NCBI GenBank assembly: GCA_030248135.1
Contig: JASANC010003313.1
Coordinates: 62,001 to 126,000 of the forward strand
Direction: 5' to 3'
Source: Theristus sp. LFF4_11
Lineage: Eukaryota; Nematoda; Chromadorea; Monhysterida; Xyalidae
Length of the DNA: 64,000 nucleotides
The notes under the pieces were generated by a model, which saw only the letters and a program-made list of their open reading frames with translations, did no database searches and was not told the DNA's origin. Below, piece after piece: positions 21,283 to 31,644 of the stretch. Within the stretch, counting starts at the first letter, position 1. Each line of letters begins with the position of its first letter. The position numbers and the translations under genes were made by a program.

Positions 21283-24200
21283 CTAAAATCCAAGTTTATT
21301 CAATTGTTTTACGACAAGAACCTGCCACAAATTACTTACCGGCATTTCAATTCCGACCGCTATCAAATAGCCGGCGACAAACGTCCACACGACGCCGGCC
21401 AACAGAAAGCCCGGGTAGTTGAAAACGTAATTCTGATCAGAATACCAGTTTTTGAAAAGCAGAGTCCAGAGGACGTGCGGCGCTCCAAAATCACACAAAT
21501 AAACGCAGTATGTCAACTGAGACAGCGCGCTCCACAAACGCCAATTTGCGATCGACGTTGCTAAACTGTTTGAAGACGATGCGGCAAGATCAAGAACAGC
21601 TAAAGCGCCACAACACGTGAACACAGTGCGACCAATCGCACCGATCAGAAGTTTCCAACAATTCACGTCACCACATAGCTGGCGGATGGCTTTTGATGAA
21701 CTTAAGATGCCAAGCACACACGGAAGATACATTCGATAATCAAGGGTAACCGGTCGAGTGGTGGAGTGTTGTGATTGGTGCTCCAAATTTTTTCCGTGTG
21801 CTTTTGTCGTTTTGTGCAAATGATGCCCAGTCAGTAAACCTATCAGGTACGCCGAAATTCGAGTTGCCGGATGTTGATGCGCCTGAAGAGTGCGGCGTTT
21901 AAAACGTTTGAAATGAGGTCGAATGAAACGCCCCACAAAGAGCCTCGAAAGCAGAACCGCCCGATTTGAACAACAGAGGGTTTGAAACTAGGCCTGAGTC
22001 TTGTTTTCGTACCTGTGTTGGGGCCTGGCCTCTCTTTAAACCTAATTCAAACTTACATATCTCATTGACTCAAAGTGATTTCATGAACAAGATACATAGA
22101 ACCTGCACTTACATTGACAAGCGAATTGAGTTCCGCGGTCGATTGAACTAGCCAAAATCCCAACGTGCTCACAGAAATGGCCGTTAGAAACACCACCCAT
22201 TTCATCAGTCGAAAGCGTTTGCTCCGACGGTCGCCAGTCCACAGAAGACAGAAGAAAATAGGCGACAACAGACAGAAAATCCACTCTGTCGGTATGAACC
22301 AGTAAATGGTGTCCGTATTTTTGATCGGCAGAACCGTTGACATCATCACCAGATGTAAGTAAAAGTGAGAGTGCAGATGCGTGGCAATGCCGCCAAAAAA
22401 GGAATGATTCGACTCGTCCAATGGATCGCAGGCAAGGTTCAACAAAAGCATCAGCGCGTAAAACGGCCACAAGCGAGAGAAACGACGCCAATAGAATTTC
22501 AGCCAGAATCTCGGCGAGAGCAGCGTTGTGACGTCGACGTTTTCTGGAGAAAGAAAAAACGATAAACAACGAACGGCGACTTTAAGTTTTGTTTAATGCT
22601 TCCACACTTAGGTATTTTTAGCATTTTAAGCATAATATACCCAGCTGTTTTTACCCCTACTTACCGTTTTTGCTATCTACAGTCTATCACGCTAATATAT
22701 GCAACTCGCTGATTGGTCGGCTCCTCACGCTCCGCACCCTGGGAACGGGATTCAGAAAATATCATGTTTTTTGTTGTTCAGCGGTTTGTTTTCATTTTTT
22801 TCCATGCCGAAAAAATTCTAAATCAAAAACTACAAAATTCCAAACGTTTGAATTGGTAAAAAATTAGTAAACTGAAGTTTTTTTGGTTGATTGACGGCGA
22901 CGACGTCGTCGAGAATTTTTGCTTTCAAACGTACCGCTGGCCGCTGCTGCGTGTTCAAAACAAATTTAAAACAAACAAACAAAATAACAAAGCTTGCTTC
23001 CAACGATTTCGACGGTTTTCATCCCGCTTTTAACAATTGATTCATTGGGTGCGCCATGTCCATTCATTGTTGTTCAAAGATTGTTCAAGTAGTGTGGGTG
23101 TGTCGACTGGGATGCAATGCTTAAGCATAGGCAGTGTTTAAGTATAGGCAGGAGGGGTGGTGGTGAGTCATTGGGGGTGCCCCCTTGGCCCGTGACGTCA
23201 CGATGAGGGTTTTTACGCTGCTGCGGCTTTTTATGTTTTTCCCGCTTTTATGGTTTTCCCGCCAAGATTGTTACGTTGTGTCTTCATGTCCCGTGTACTG
23301 TGGTTTTATTCCCAATGCATTGTCTAGCTGTGGGTTCATGTCTCTGTGGTTTCATGTGTTTTCCCGCCAAGATTGTACCGCGTTGTTAACAGTGCTTGCA
23401 ACCCATACAATTTCGCAATGTGTGTGTGCTCCACATCCCGTTTGTTCAAGTAAAGTGTGTTGTCTCTAGTACAGCTGCACGCTGATTGGTTGAACTAGCC
23501 ACAGTATTTTACATATTTCGCAATTTTTTGAACGTGTATCTCTATGTGTTCCACCACATGCTGTTTGTTCACGCTAAGTTGGGTGTAATGTCCCTAGTAC
23601 AGCCGCACGCTGATTGGTTGAACTAACCAGTGTAACTCTGGTTTTGGTTCACCACAAGTTTTTGTCATGGGACAGCTCATCGCTGATTGGTTGCCAACAG
23701 CATGACGTCATGCAAACATGTGTGTAACCACAGCAACCCGATTTGTCTGGTGATCACAGGACACATACTTGGAATGTGTGCGCCCACAACATGCTCATCT
23801 ATTTTTTTCAAGTGCTCTGTTTTGCAACCAGGACGAATTCAGACTGTTGTTGGAGTGAATTTTGTGAAAACTATATAGAAAAAATCGTTACCTCTTTTTA
23901 TTCTTTAAGCTGACTCTTTTGATTCCTTCATTGACTCTTTTGATTTTTTAAAATTTACTCTTTTGATTTTTTAAACTGACTTTTGATTCCTTAAATGATT
24001 CTTTTGACTCCTTAATTGACTCTTTTGACTCCTTAATTGACTCTTTTGATTCTTTAAACTGACTCTTTTGACTCTTTTGACTCCTCAATTGATTTTTTGA
24101 TTCTTTAAATGACCTAAACTCACTCCAACAATTTTTATTTAGAAGTTAATAGAACAACCACCACGGCAAAAACTATGACAAACATTGAAAAACTCAAACA

Positions 24201-27200
24201 AACAAAAACAACATCAAACACTAAACAAGAGTAACAACGACACAAGTCAATAACATGTCCACAACATTTCACTGATTCCTTAATTGACTCTTTTGACTCC
24301 TTAATTGACTCTTTTGATTCCTTAAATGACCTAAACCCACTCCAACATTTTTTTTTATTTTAAGAAGTTGATAGAACAACCACCACGGCAAAAACAGTGA
24401 CAAACATTCAAAAACTCACACATTTTTACCGATAGTAGCAACGACACGACAAGTCAAATAACATGTTCAAATCATTTCACTGATATGGTTCTACTGCCCC
24501 CTCAAACTCATCATTGCTTTCTTCTTCTTCTTCAACATTAAATAATTCGAGATTTGGTTTTATAACACGATTTCTAATCAAAAACCTTCGGTCCAGCCAA
24601 GCGCACTCTCCAGCTTCTTCGCTACTATAATCGTCTTCTTCATACGTACTTTTTCTTCTGCTGATGTTCTCGTATATATCATCCTCGTTTTCAAGAGCAT
24701 TTACCAATTTAAATTTTGATTCAACGACTTCTCTCAATTTATCCACAAACTCACTTAGAAACGGTTCCTTCAAAACATGTTTTGAATCAGGGATATCGTC
24801 ACAACGCTCAATAGTTTCGCTCAGTAGTAATCGCCAACGTTCAATTTCTTTTCCACCCGAATCTTCTTCTTCTTCTGTGTCAGATTCGAGATCTTCTGTT
24901 TTGCTGGCTTCGCTACCCGCTTCACTTTCACTGGTTGGTTCATTGCGCTGATATTCTGCTGTTTCATCGAGTTGAGGTTCATCCTCCATATTCTCTACAG
25001 TTCCTTCAGATTTGTGAAAGAGACGTTCGTGCCGCACTCTATTGGAAGAGGATGAAAAATTGCGACCACACACTGAGCACACTTTGGTCATGACTGATTT
25101 AGAATCAGGATTAGAGCCCTTTATATAGTGCAGCAGTATGATAAAAATTAGCACAAGTTATGCACCTGAAGAGTCAAAAGAGTCACTTAAGGAATCAAAA
25201 GAGTCAGCTCAAGGAATCAAAAGAGTCAATTAAAGAATCAAAAGAGTCAGTTTAAAGAATCAAAAGAGTCAGTTCAAGGAATCAAAAGAGTCAATTAAAG
25301 AATCAAAAGAGTCAGTTTAAAGAATCAAAAGAGTCAGTTCAAGGAATCAAAAGAGTCAGTTTAAGGAATCAAAAGAGTCAATTAAGGAATCAAAAGAGGC
25401 AATTAAGGAATCAAAAGAGTCAGCTTAAAGAATAAAAAGAGGTAACGATTTTTTCTATATAGTTTTCACAAAATTCACTCCAACAACAGTCTGAATTCGT
25501 CCTGGTTGCAAAACAGAGCACTTGAAAAAAATAGATGAGCATGTTGTGGGCGCACACATTCCAAGTATGTGTCCTGTGATCACCAGACAAATCGGGTTGC
25601 TGTGGTTACACATAGGGTTAGGGGGAAAAAAATCCGGATTTTTTTTTTAAATTAAAAAAAAATTATTTTTTTAAAAAAAAATTTTTTTTACAAGTTAGGT
25701 TCGTTCGAAGCGTCTCGTCGAGCTGAGTTCATCTAGACTATTTTCAGAACGATCCGGGAAACTATAAGAGCGAAAATCGTGTTTTATTGAAATTATGTCC
25801 ATTTCATAGAGGGAAAGTTGCATTTTCAACAGTAAAACAGGGCAATTTTTCACGTGTACTTGAATATTGAACCGTTCTTAGTGGTTCCTCTTTAGAAAAT
25901 TACCAAAATTTGACTGTGTTCAAAAATTCCTGTTTGCTGTAGCTAAGTCGGCAACCCCTGTCGACCCGGTCGCCCCCCCCCCCCAAGACACTTACTTTCA
26001 GGTTCAACCAGCTATGCTATCTGCCACATGGCGAGAGCCCACTCTTCAAATCATCGTATCGAAAACACGTACCATGATTTCGCGATCACGTTGCGGGCAA
26101 CTGACAGAAGCAAGTTTAACACGTTAGTTTAGCTCAGCACGCAAGTTTTAACATGTGGCCATGTTATCGGGTATCTGAAAAACGGTCGTGTGATGTGGTA
26201 TTAACCAACATCTCCGCTCAAATTGTTTAACAATATATCGCACAACTCCATTGTAGACCTATAACATACGCCAATCAACAAGATATCATGTTCATCTCAT
26301 GGCCTACCGACTGAAAAACATGTTCTAAGTTGCAAGAAAACGATTTCTGAAACGATATTTCAATTCAGTTAAGTCATTTCAACGCTAAAAATTGACTCTA
26401 GAAGTCATCCAAATCGAAAAACATGGAGTACGTCGGTCAAAATGACCAAATAATGACATTTACCTAAGCACACAAAGAAGTTGGGAAGAAAATTTGGTTT
26501 GAACTTTCAAAAAATTATGCCATAAATCGAATTTTCAGAGCAAAGTAGAAGAAAAAATTTTCAAATTTTTTTTTAAGTTTAAAAAAAAAATCCAAATTTA
26601 AAAAAAAACGAAAAAAAAAAAAAATTTTTTTCAAAGCCCCTAACCCTAGTTACACACATGTTTGCATGACGTCATGCTGTTGGCAACCAATCAGCGATGA
26701 GCTGTCCCATGACAAAAACTTGTGGTGAACCAAAACCAGAGTTGCACTGGTTAGTTCAACCAATCAGCGTGCGGCTGTACTAGGGACATTACACCCAACT
26801 TAGCGTGAACAAACAGCATGTGGTGGAACACATGGAGATACACGTTCAAAAAATTGCGAAGTATGTAAAATACTGTGGCTAGTTCAACCAATCAGCGTGC
26901 AGCTGTACTAGAGACAACACACCTAACTTCAACAAAAAGGATGTGGTGGAACACACACACACATTGCGAAATTTGTGAATGTTTGGGTTGCAAGCACTGT
27001 CAACATGGCATTGGCGGGAAAACCACAGTTCACGGGTCATGAAGACACAATGTAACAATCTTGGCGGGAAAATACATGAAACCACAGAGACATGAAGCCA
27101 CAGCTAGACAATGCATTGGGAATAAAACCACAGTTCACGAGACATGAAGACACAGCTAGACATAAAAACCGCAGCAGCATAAAACCCTCATCATGACGTC

Positions 27201-30200
27201 ACGGGCCAAGGAGGCACCCCCATGACTCACCACCACCCCTCCTGCCTATACTTAAACACTGCCTATGCTTAAGCATTGCATCCCAGTCGACACACCCACA
27301 CTACTTGTTCACATTGTCAATAAATACTGTCACCTGCTGCGTTCTTCTTCTCTGTGCTTCGGACACACAGTAGCGGCCAGCGGCGGCACGCTCTTTTCAT
27401 GCCTAAAGGCAAAAACTAAACCAAAAACCATAGACGACGTCGTCGCAGTCAATCAACCAAAAAAGACATTTTTTTGACATTGTGACCAATGCAAATTTTT
27501 GGAATTTGGTAGTTTTTTATTTAGAATGTTTTTTCGGCATGAAAACAACAAAAACAAACCGCTGAACAACAAAAAAACATGATTTTTTTCTGAATCCCGT
27601 TCCCAGGGTGCGGAGCGTGAGGAGCCGACCAATCAGCGAGTTGCATATATTAGCGTGATAGACTGTATGTACCTAATTTCAAATTTTTGACCCCCCCCTT
27701 CTTGAAAGTCACATACCTCCTCCGTCCCCTGACATTTTGCAGTTACGGAATGGACGAGTAAACATGACATTTTATTTCAGGGTGCAAGGAGGGCGCAAAT
27801 TGAATGAGAAATAGAAGACTTTCAGAAATTCAATTATGTCTCAAATTAATCGTGTTTTTAAATGACTAATTTGTTCGTGCTTTCTTTTCGTTCTTTATCC
27901 ATTGCACACACGATTGGGAATTAAATACAAGGAGTGCCTTATTTGGTCGGCCATGATACCCGTCTCGGCCCGTGACACCCACCCCCCTAAACCCAGGACC
28001 CCCATGGGTACCTCCAGCCCTTCCCGGCTCGGCACCCAACCCCATCCCAAAATGTTCCCGAAATTACAAATATTTATTCAAAAATCACGAATTTTTATTC
28101 ATAAGTCACAAATGTTTTTTTTCAAAAATCATGATTTTTCAATCCTCAAGTGCATAATATGCACTAAACACAAGGTTATTTAGTCTTACAAACAACTGTT
28201 TCAGCGATTTTTTAAAATTTATGGCGTTTTTCATTGAAAATTTGCAATAAAAAATGCGGGGGCGGGGGTGGCACAACCCATGAACCGATCAGCACCCTGA
28301 ACACCCCCTAGCAGGCAACCGGGGGCAGCCCACTTAACCCCACCCTCCCACCCCCCATCCCAAAATTGGCACCCCCAACTTAAAATGTCTGTCATCTTCG
28401 GTAGTACGCCGGAAGGTTTTTCGAAATTAATGCTGAAACAAACACAGGGAAAACAGAAAGTGAGACGCGCGATAACGCTAGTAAACGTTTTGAAACGAGC
28501 GGACACGCGCGGTAACGTTCCCTATACTTTGTGTGAAAACGTTATTTATTTATCAGGGACATCTCACAACGTTATTGCTAGTTACAAAGTTATCAGGGAC
28601 ATCTCACAACGTTATTGGGGTTGGGTATTTTAGTCAAAAATGGCTTCCGCGTATGCAACTGTTGACACGTGGGCACCTTCTAACACAGTTAGAATTGATG
28701 ATAACAAAAAATACGCGCATTCTAGCTATGGTAATCGTTTACATGCACGTTTTTATTTAACTAAACAGCTTGAAACCCAAATAATCTGAAGAAACCAGTG
28801 TTTATATATTATCGTTACAGGAAGACCGCGTGCACAAAAGTTTCACGCGTTGGGGAAAAGCCAGACACCAAACCAGACGCATGACGTCATCCGACGTCTT
28901 TCGTCAGCTACCGTAACCCAATTTTGAATTCCCGCGGATTCTTGAAACGTTTTTCCTATCCCTGTGTGCAAAGGCATAGAGAACCGGGACCAAAATGAAA
29001 GATAATAAAAGTTATCTGCGGAAAAGTGCGTGTTTCACCAGTTAAATACTGATGAAACCAAAAAATACGTTGGCATGTGTTCAGCTACTTAAAAATTATG
29101 ACTCGTCATAAAAAAAAACACATAACTAACCATCCCATCTTGGCCTGCTGGTTTATTGTGGTCATCCAGAATAAAGATCAATGAAATCATTTCTGGGAGG
29201 TCGAAATTTGACACCAAACAGCTCAAACTCTCATAAAATTTACGCTAAAAGCTAAAAATGATAAAAAGCTAGAAAGTTATATCTGGTGTATACAATACAT
29301 TAAACAGCAAATAACGCTCGTTTGAACTAACTTTCAGCTTGTCTAATGCAAATGTGAAAACTAAAGACACGCCCATTTCAATGATTACACTCACAATAAC
29401 TGAACGTTATTGCTGTTGATAACATGTAAAACGTGCGATGTTTCTGTTGTTGCCTTTCTGTCAACGTTTCAATCGTTGACATTTTTGAGCAAATTAAAGG
29501 TGATAGACGCCCAATAACGCACGTTACAACAATCAACTAGTGCGTGTAAACGTGCGTTCCAAAACGTTTACTAGCGTTATTGCACGTCTCACTTTCTGTT
29601 TTCCCTGTGAAACAATGGTTGACTTGACAAAACTATGAGGAGACTCCACTCACGACTCACCAAACTTGGAAAACCATCCCCAGCTAGTCAACAAGCCAGA
29701 AATCATGAAAAACCAGTCGACCCCATAGTTTGCAATTGTGACGGCCTCTTCAAACAGATTCGCATGCATTTGCGTGCCGGGCAACACTTTGTACACCTCA
29801 ATCAACATGAAACGAACTGCAAACAAAGTAACAATACGTTTTTTCCAACGTGAACCCGCGTTAAAATTATTTTCCAATGGTAGATATCATAGAACCCATG
29901 GAACCAAAAAATAAATTGGGTTACCTAAAAAACCCTGGTTCCAGTGCGCATAGGTTTCATCAGAGAAATATCTTAAGGAATTGTTCAGTTGCGCTGAACA
30001 ATAAAACGGCATTAAATCGGCAGTATACCGTGGTGCAGTTGAATCCATACCATACAAAGAGCTTTGATTGCGTCTAAGCATGCCAAATGTTGTCGATTTA
30101 ACCGGTCACTACTGCCGAAACCTGCGTGTTTTTCAGCTGTCATCAATTTTTCAATAATTTTCAATCAATAATTTTTTAAAACGAGGTTTTTTAAAGTACA

Positions 30201-30837
30201 ACTACAAAACAACCTCATAAAAAATCGAAAGCAGCGTGGCAGAAACAAAAAATGATCGCTGTTTCAAATGAAAATTTTTGAGTTCTTTTCTTATGGCTTT
30301 GGAGAATTTCGCAGTTTGACACAATCTTTAAACACAAACTTTTATCAGCAACCTTTCTTCAGTGCGTTTTTACTTACATGTGAGCTCAACTTCACAGTGT
30401 AGTTGTTGTTGATGTTTTTTATCCATTCGGAACAATTTTCTCCAATGCAAACACACCGAAAAACACTGGAGAATTTCGAAAATCATCGTTGGTCTCTTTT
30501 TTAATGTGCCCAAGTTTTCAATGTTGGACTGCTGTTGAATATCGTAGATGGTTGCTAACATTGCGACACAGTACCACAGAAGTAAAGTGACCGTTGAGAT
30601 TAGTTTTGTTGTCAAACTCCAGTTCAGATTACACCAGCCGATGACGACGGTTGCGCACAGAATGACTGTGCTCGGCAAAACAATGGTTAGCACTCTCATT
30701 AACCGTCGATTAATGGTGCCGTTTGCAATTTTTTTAAAAATTTCTGATATTTTCATATTTTTTGAACTTTTTGCATTGAATTTTCGTTTCTTTTTTGCAT
30801 TAACCGTTTTTCCACCGAGAGAAACGCGAAAAAACAT
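21283..30837 (-). CDS. Acyltransferase-3 family membrane protein (NRF-6/NDG-4-like)
   Basis: Multi-pass membrane O-acyltransferase family, large in nematodes; the substrate is unknown. Exons (minus): about 30837-30378, 30121-30029, 29993-29925, 29816-29661, 22543-22113, 21882-21283. All phases agree, giving about 602 residues. Seen in order: LATIYDIQQQ and MIFEILQCFSVCLHWRKLF, then CLDAIKALCMVWIQLHH, NYGVDWFFMISGLLTSW, FWLKFYWRRFSRLWPFYAL, TRISAYLIGLLTGHHL, RLWSALSQLTYCVYLC and EMPVSNLWQVL near the end. Hydrophobic segments fit a ten-plus helix protein. The N-terminal NRF domain is not visible, so upstream exons may be missing or the start may differ. One intron is only 35 nt (29994-30028); another is 7.1 kb and holds a foldback element and two hAT elements, yet the frame is intact across it. 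Confidence 0.9.
23895..24330. repeat. Left subterminal array of the 22-bp repeat plus a 210-bp duplication
   Basis: About ten copies of TTGACTCTTTTGATTCCTTA-like units at 23895-24107, then three more at 24273-24328. Between and after them a segment of about 160 bp (starting CCTAAAC and continuing through GAACAACCACCACGGCAAAA) occurs twice, near 24113-24270 and 24325-24480, so the 3' flank of the zinc-finger gene is tandemly duplicated. Confidence 0.85.
24477..25091 (-). CDS. C2H2 zinc-finger, acidic protein carried in the foldback element
   Basis: A 204-residue single-exon frame starting at MTKVCSVCGRNF. The open frame extends upstream to 25154, but this ATG lies 30 nt below a TATA box. The zinc finger is C-x2-C-x12-H-x4-H (CSVCGRNFSSSSNRVRHERLFH without its flanks). 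It is followed by a long Glu/Asp/Ser-rich region (DLESDTEEEEDSGGKE) with a central part that could be helical (FVDKLREVVESKFKLVNAL). There is no DDE or other nuclease motif, so it is not a recognisable transposase. It resembles no family I can name. The setting, between arrays of a short repeat and inside long inverted arms, suggests a DNA-binding accessory or regulatory protein of the element. An acidic transcriptional activator is the alternative. Confidence 0.65.
   Translation of the reverse strand: MTKVCSVCGRNFSSSSNRVRHERLFHKSEGTVENMEDEPQLDETAEYQRNEPTSESEAGSEASKTEDLESDTEEEEDSGGKEIERWRLLLSETIERCDDIPDSKHVLKEPFLSEFVDKLREVVESKFKLVNALENEDDIYENISRRKSTYEEDDYSSEEAGECAWLDRRFLIRNRVIKPNLELFNVEEEEESNDEFEGAVEPYQ
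25117..25127 (-). promoter_or_regulatory. TATA box of the zinc-finger gene
   Basis: On the minus strand TATATAAAGGG lies at 25127-25117, with the ATG at 25091. This leaves a 5' UTR of only a few nucleotides if transcription starts 25-30 bp downstream, which is unusual but compatible with a compact mobile gene. Confidence 0.5.
25163..25441. repeat. Right subterminal array: 12-13 copies of a 22-bp repeat
   Basis: Tandem GAATCAAAAGAGTCA cores separated by GTTTAAA, GTTCAAG, ATTAAG or GCTTAAA, giving a period of 21-22 bp, two helical turns. The same repeat occurs in the opposite orientation in the left arm. It sits directly upstream of the promoter of the zinc-finger gene. Confidence 0.92.
25613..26648 (+). 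mobile_element. hAT-A non-autonomous element, copy 1
   Basis: Ends TAGGGTTAGGGG and CCCCTAACCCTA, flanked by the exact 8-bp duplication GTTACACA (25605-25612 and 26649-26656). The intact left arm of the foldback element gives the empty site GGTTACACACATG. The 8-bp duplication and the TAGNG start are hAT hallmarks. There is no transposase frame. Two other full copies lie at 31645 and 37844. Confidence 0.93.
27669..28440. repeat. Intronic relics: piece of the 1-kb inverted-repeat element and a C-rich repeat
   Basis: About 27770-27965 is a diverged copy of the interior of the 1-kb inverted-repeat family (GGGTGCAAGGAGGGCGCAAAT; compare 12270-12480). About 27965-28385 is a C-rich repeat around an AAAAATCATGATTTTT core that is related to 33530-33720 and 36140-36330. 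No exon is seen. It lies in the acyltransferase intron. Confidence 0.65.
28445..29607. mobile_element. hAT-G non-autonomous element
   Basis: Inverted ends of about 47 bp or more beginning CAGGGAAAACAGAAAGTGAG, with two mismatches seen within the first 30. TGAAACAA occurs at 28434-28441 and at 29608-29615, the 8-bp duplication expected for hAT, but three extra bases (ACA) separate it from the left end. The interior has a direct repeat of TATCAGGGACATCTCACAAC at 28550-28615 and several AACGTTATTG motifs. There is no transposase frame. Confidence 0.8.
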
Positions 30838-31644
30838 AATTCCATAATTCTGTGACTTTTATTGGCAGTTTCTTTCAATTTGCGGTTTCAATCAAGCAAC
30901 AACGCAAACGACCTTGTTCAATCAAGCCAATTGCACAACATACAATGCATGTAATAGTAGTCCAACCAATCGCACACGCAGAAAACATAGTTTTGAAAAA
31001 GAATACTGAAGAGTACCGAGGATGACAGATATTTTTAGGTAGGGGGTACCTACCCGTGGGGTGCCAATTTTTTTGGGGGGGGGGTAGAGGGTAAACTGTG
31101 GGGGTACCCACGCGGGGAGTCTCGGCTTTGCTGGTTGAACCTGAAAGTAAGCGTCTTGGGGGAGGGGGGACCGTCCGGGACGGCCCCCCCTACATGGACC
31201 CATAGTTGTTCCAGAACCTAGGGGTTGGGGGGGGGGCGCTATAGATAGCTGGAACTTTCCAGATAGATAGATAGCTGGAAAATTTTGGGGGGGGGGGCCG
31301 CGGGGGGGGGCATGTGACTTTGGGGGGGGGCCGGTCAAAATTTTGAAATTTGATAGATAGATAGCTAAAACGCTAAAAAGCTATAAAAACAGCAAAATAA
31401 TGCTAAAAATACACTAAAAATCAAGTATAAACGCGTATTTTACTTAAAATTAGCAGAATTTTCATGAATTACGATCAAAAATGGTCAATTTTGGTCAAAA
31501 CTTGACTCATTTTATGTCTTCGAAGACAAAATTTTTTAGATAGATAGCTGGCTGAGAAACTTTCTTAGATAGATAATAGCTGAGCCGAAAAAACCTGTCT
31601 GATAGAGATAGATTCGAAATTTTTTTTGGGGGGGCCGCCCCCCC
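30838..31644. repeat. G-rich low-complexity and GATA microsatellite region
   Basis: Upstream flank of the acyltransferase gene. From about 31040 it turns into G runs of 7-12 bases alternating with short unique pieces. 31126-31175 matches an internal stretch of hAT-A (GGTTGAACCTGAAAGTAAG). GATAGATAGATAGCT repeats are scattered over 31240-31620. No gene seen. Confidence 0.75.

Larger units (their letters stand above)
22680..27665. mobile_element. 5-kb foldback element with TA target site and about 1.4-kb inverted arms
   Basis: Ends are CAGTCTATCACGC and its complement, flanked on both sides by TA (22678-22679 and 27666-27667), the target of the Tc1/mariner group. The left arm is about 22680-24110 and the right arm about 25163-27665. 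After removal of the hAT element at 25613-26648 the right arm is also about 1.45 kb. The arms repeat CGCTGATTGGTTG (a CCAAT-type box) and contain TGACGTCA-like sites. The loop holds a zinc-finger gene on the minus strand. No transposase is seen, so movement in trans is inferred. It lies inside the acyltransferase intron. Confidence 0.85.

Noticed and set aside
21241..21330. An extra last exon of the acyltransferase using the GTAAGT at 21339
   Set aside because: Reading through gives EMPVSNLWQVL and a stop at 21283, which fits the usual family C-terminus better than splicing to downstream sequence.
25613..25624. GGGTTAGGGG as an internal telomeric repeat
   Set aside because: It is the terminal repeat of a hAT element with an 8-bp duplication; nematode telomeres are usually TTAGGC and no tandem array is present.
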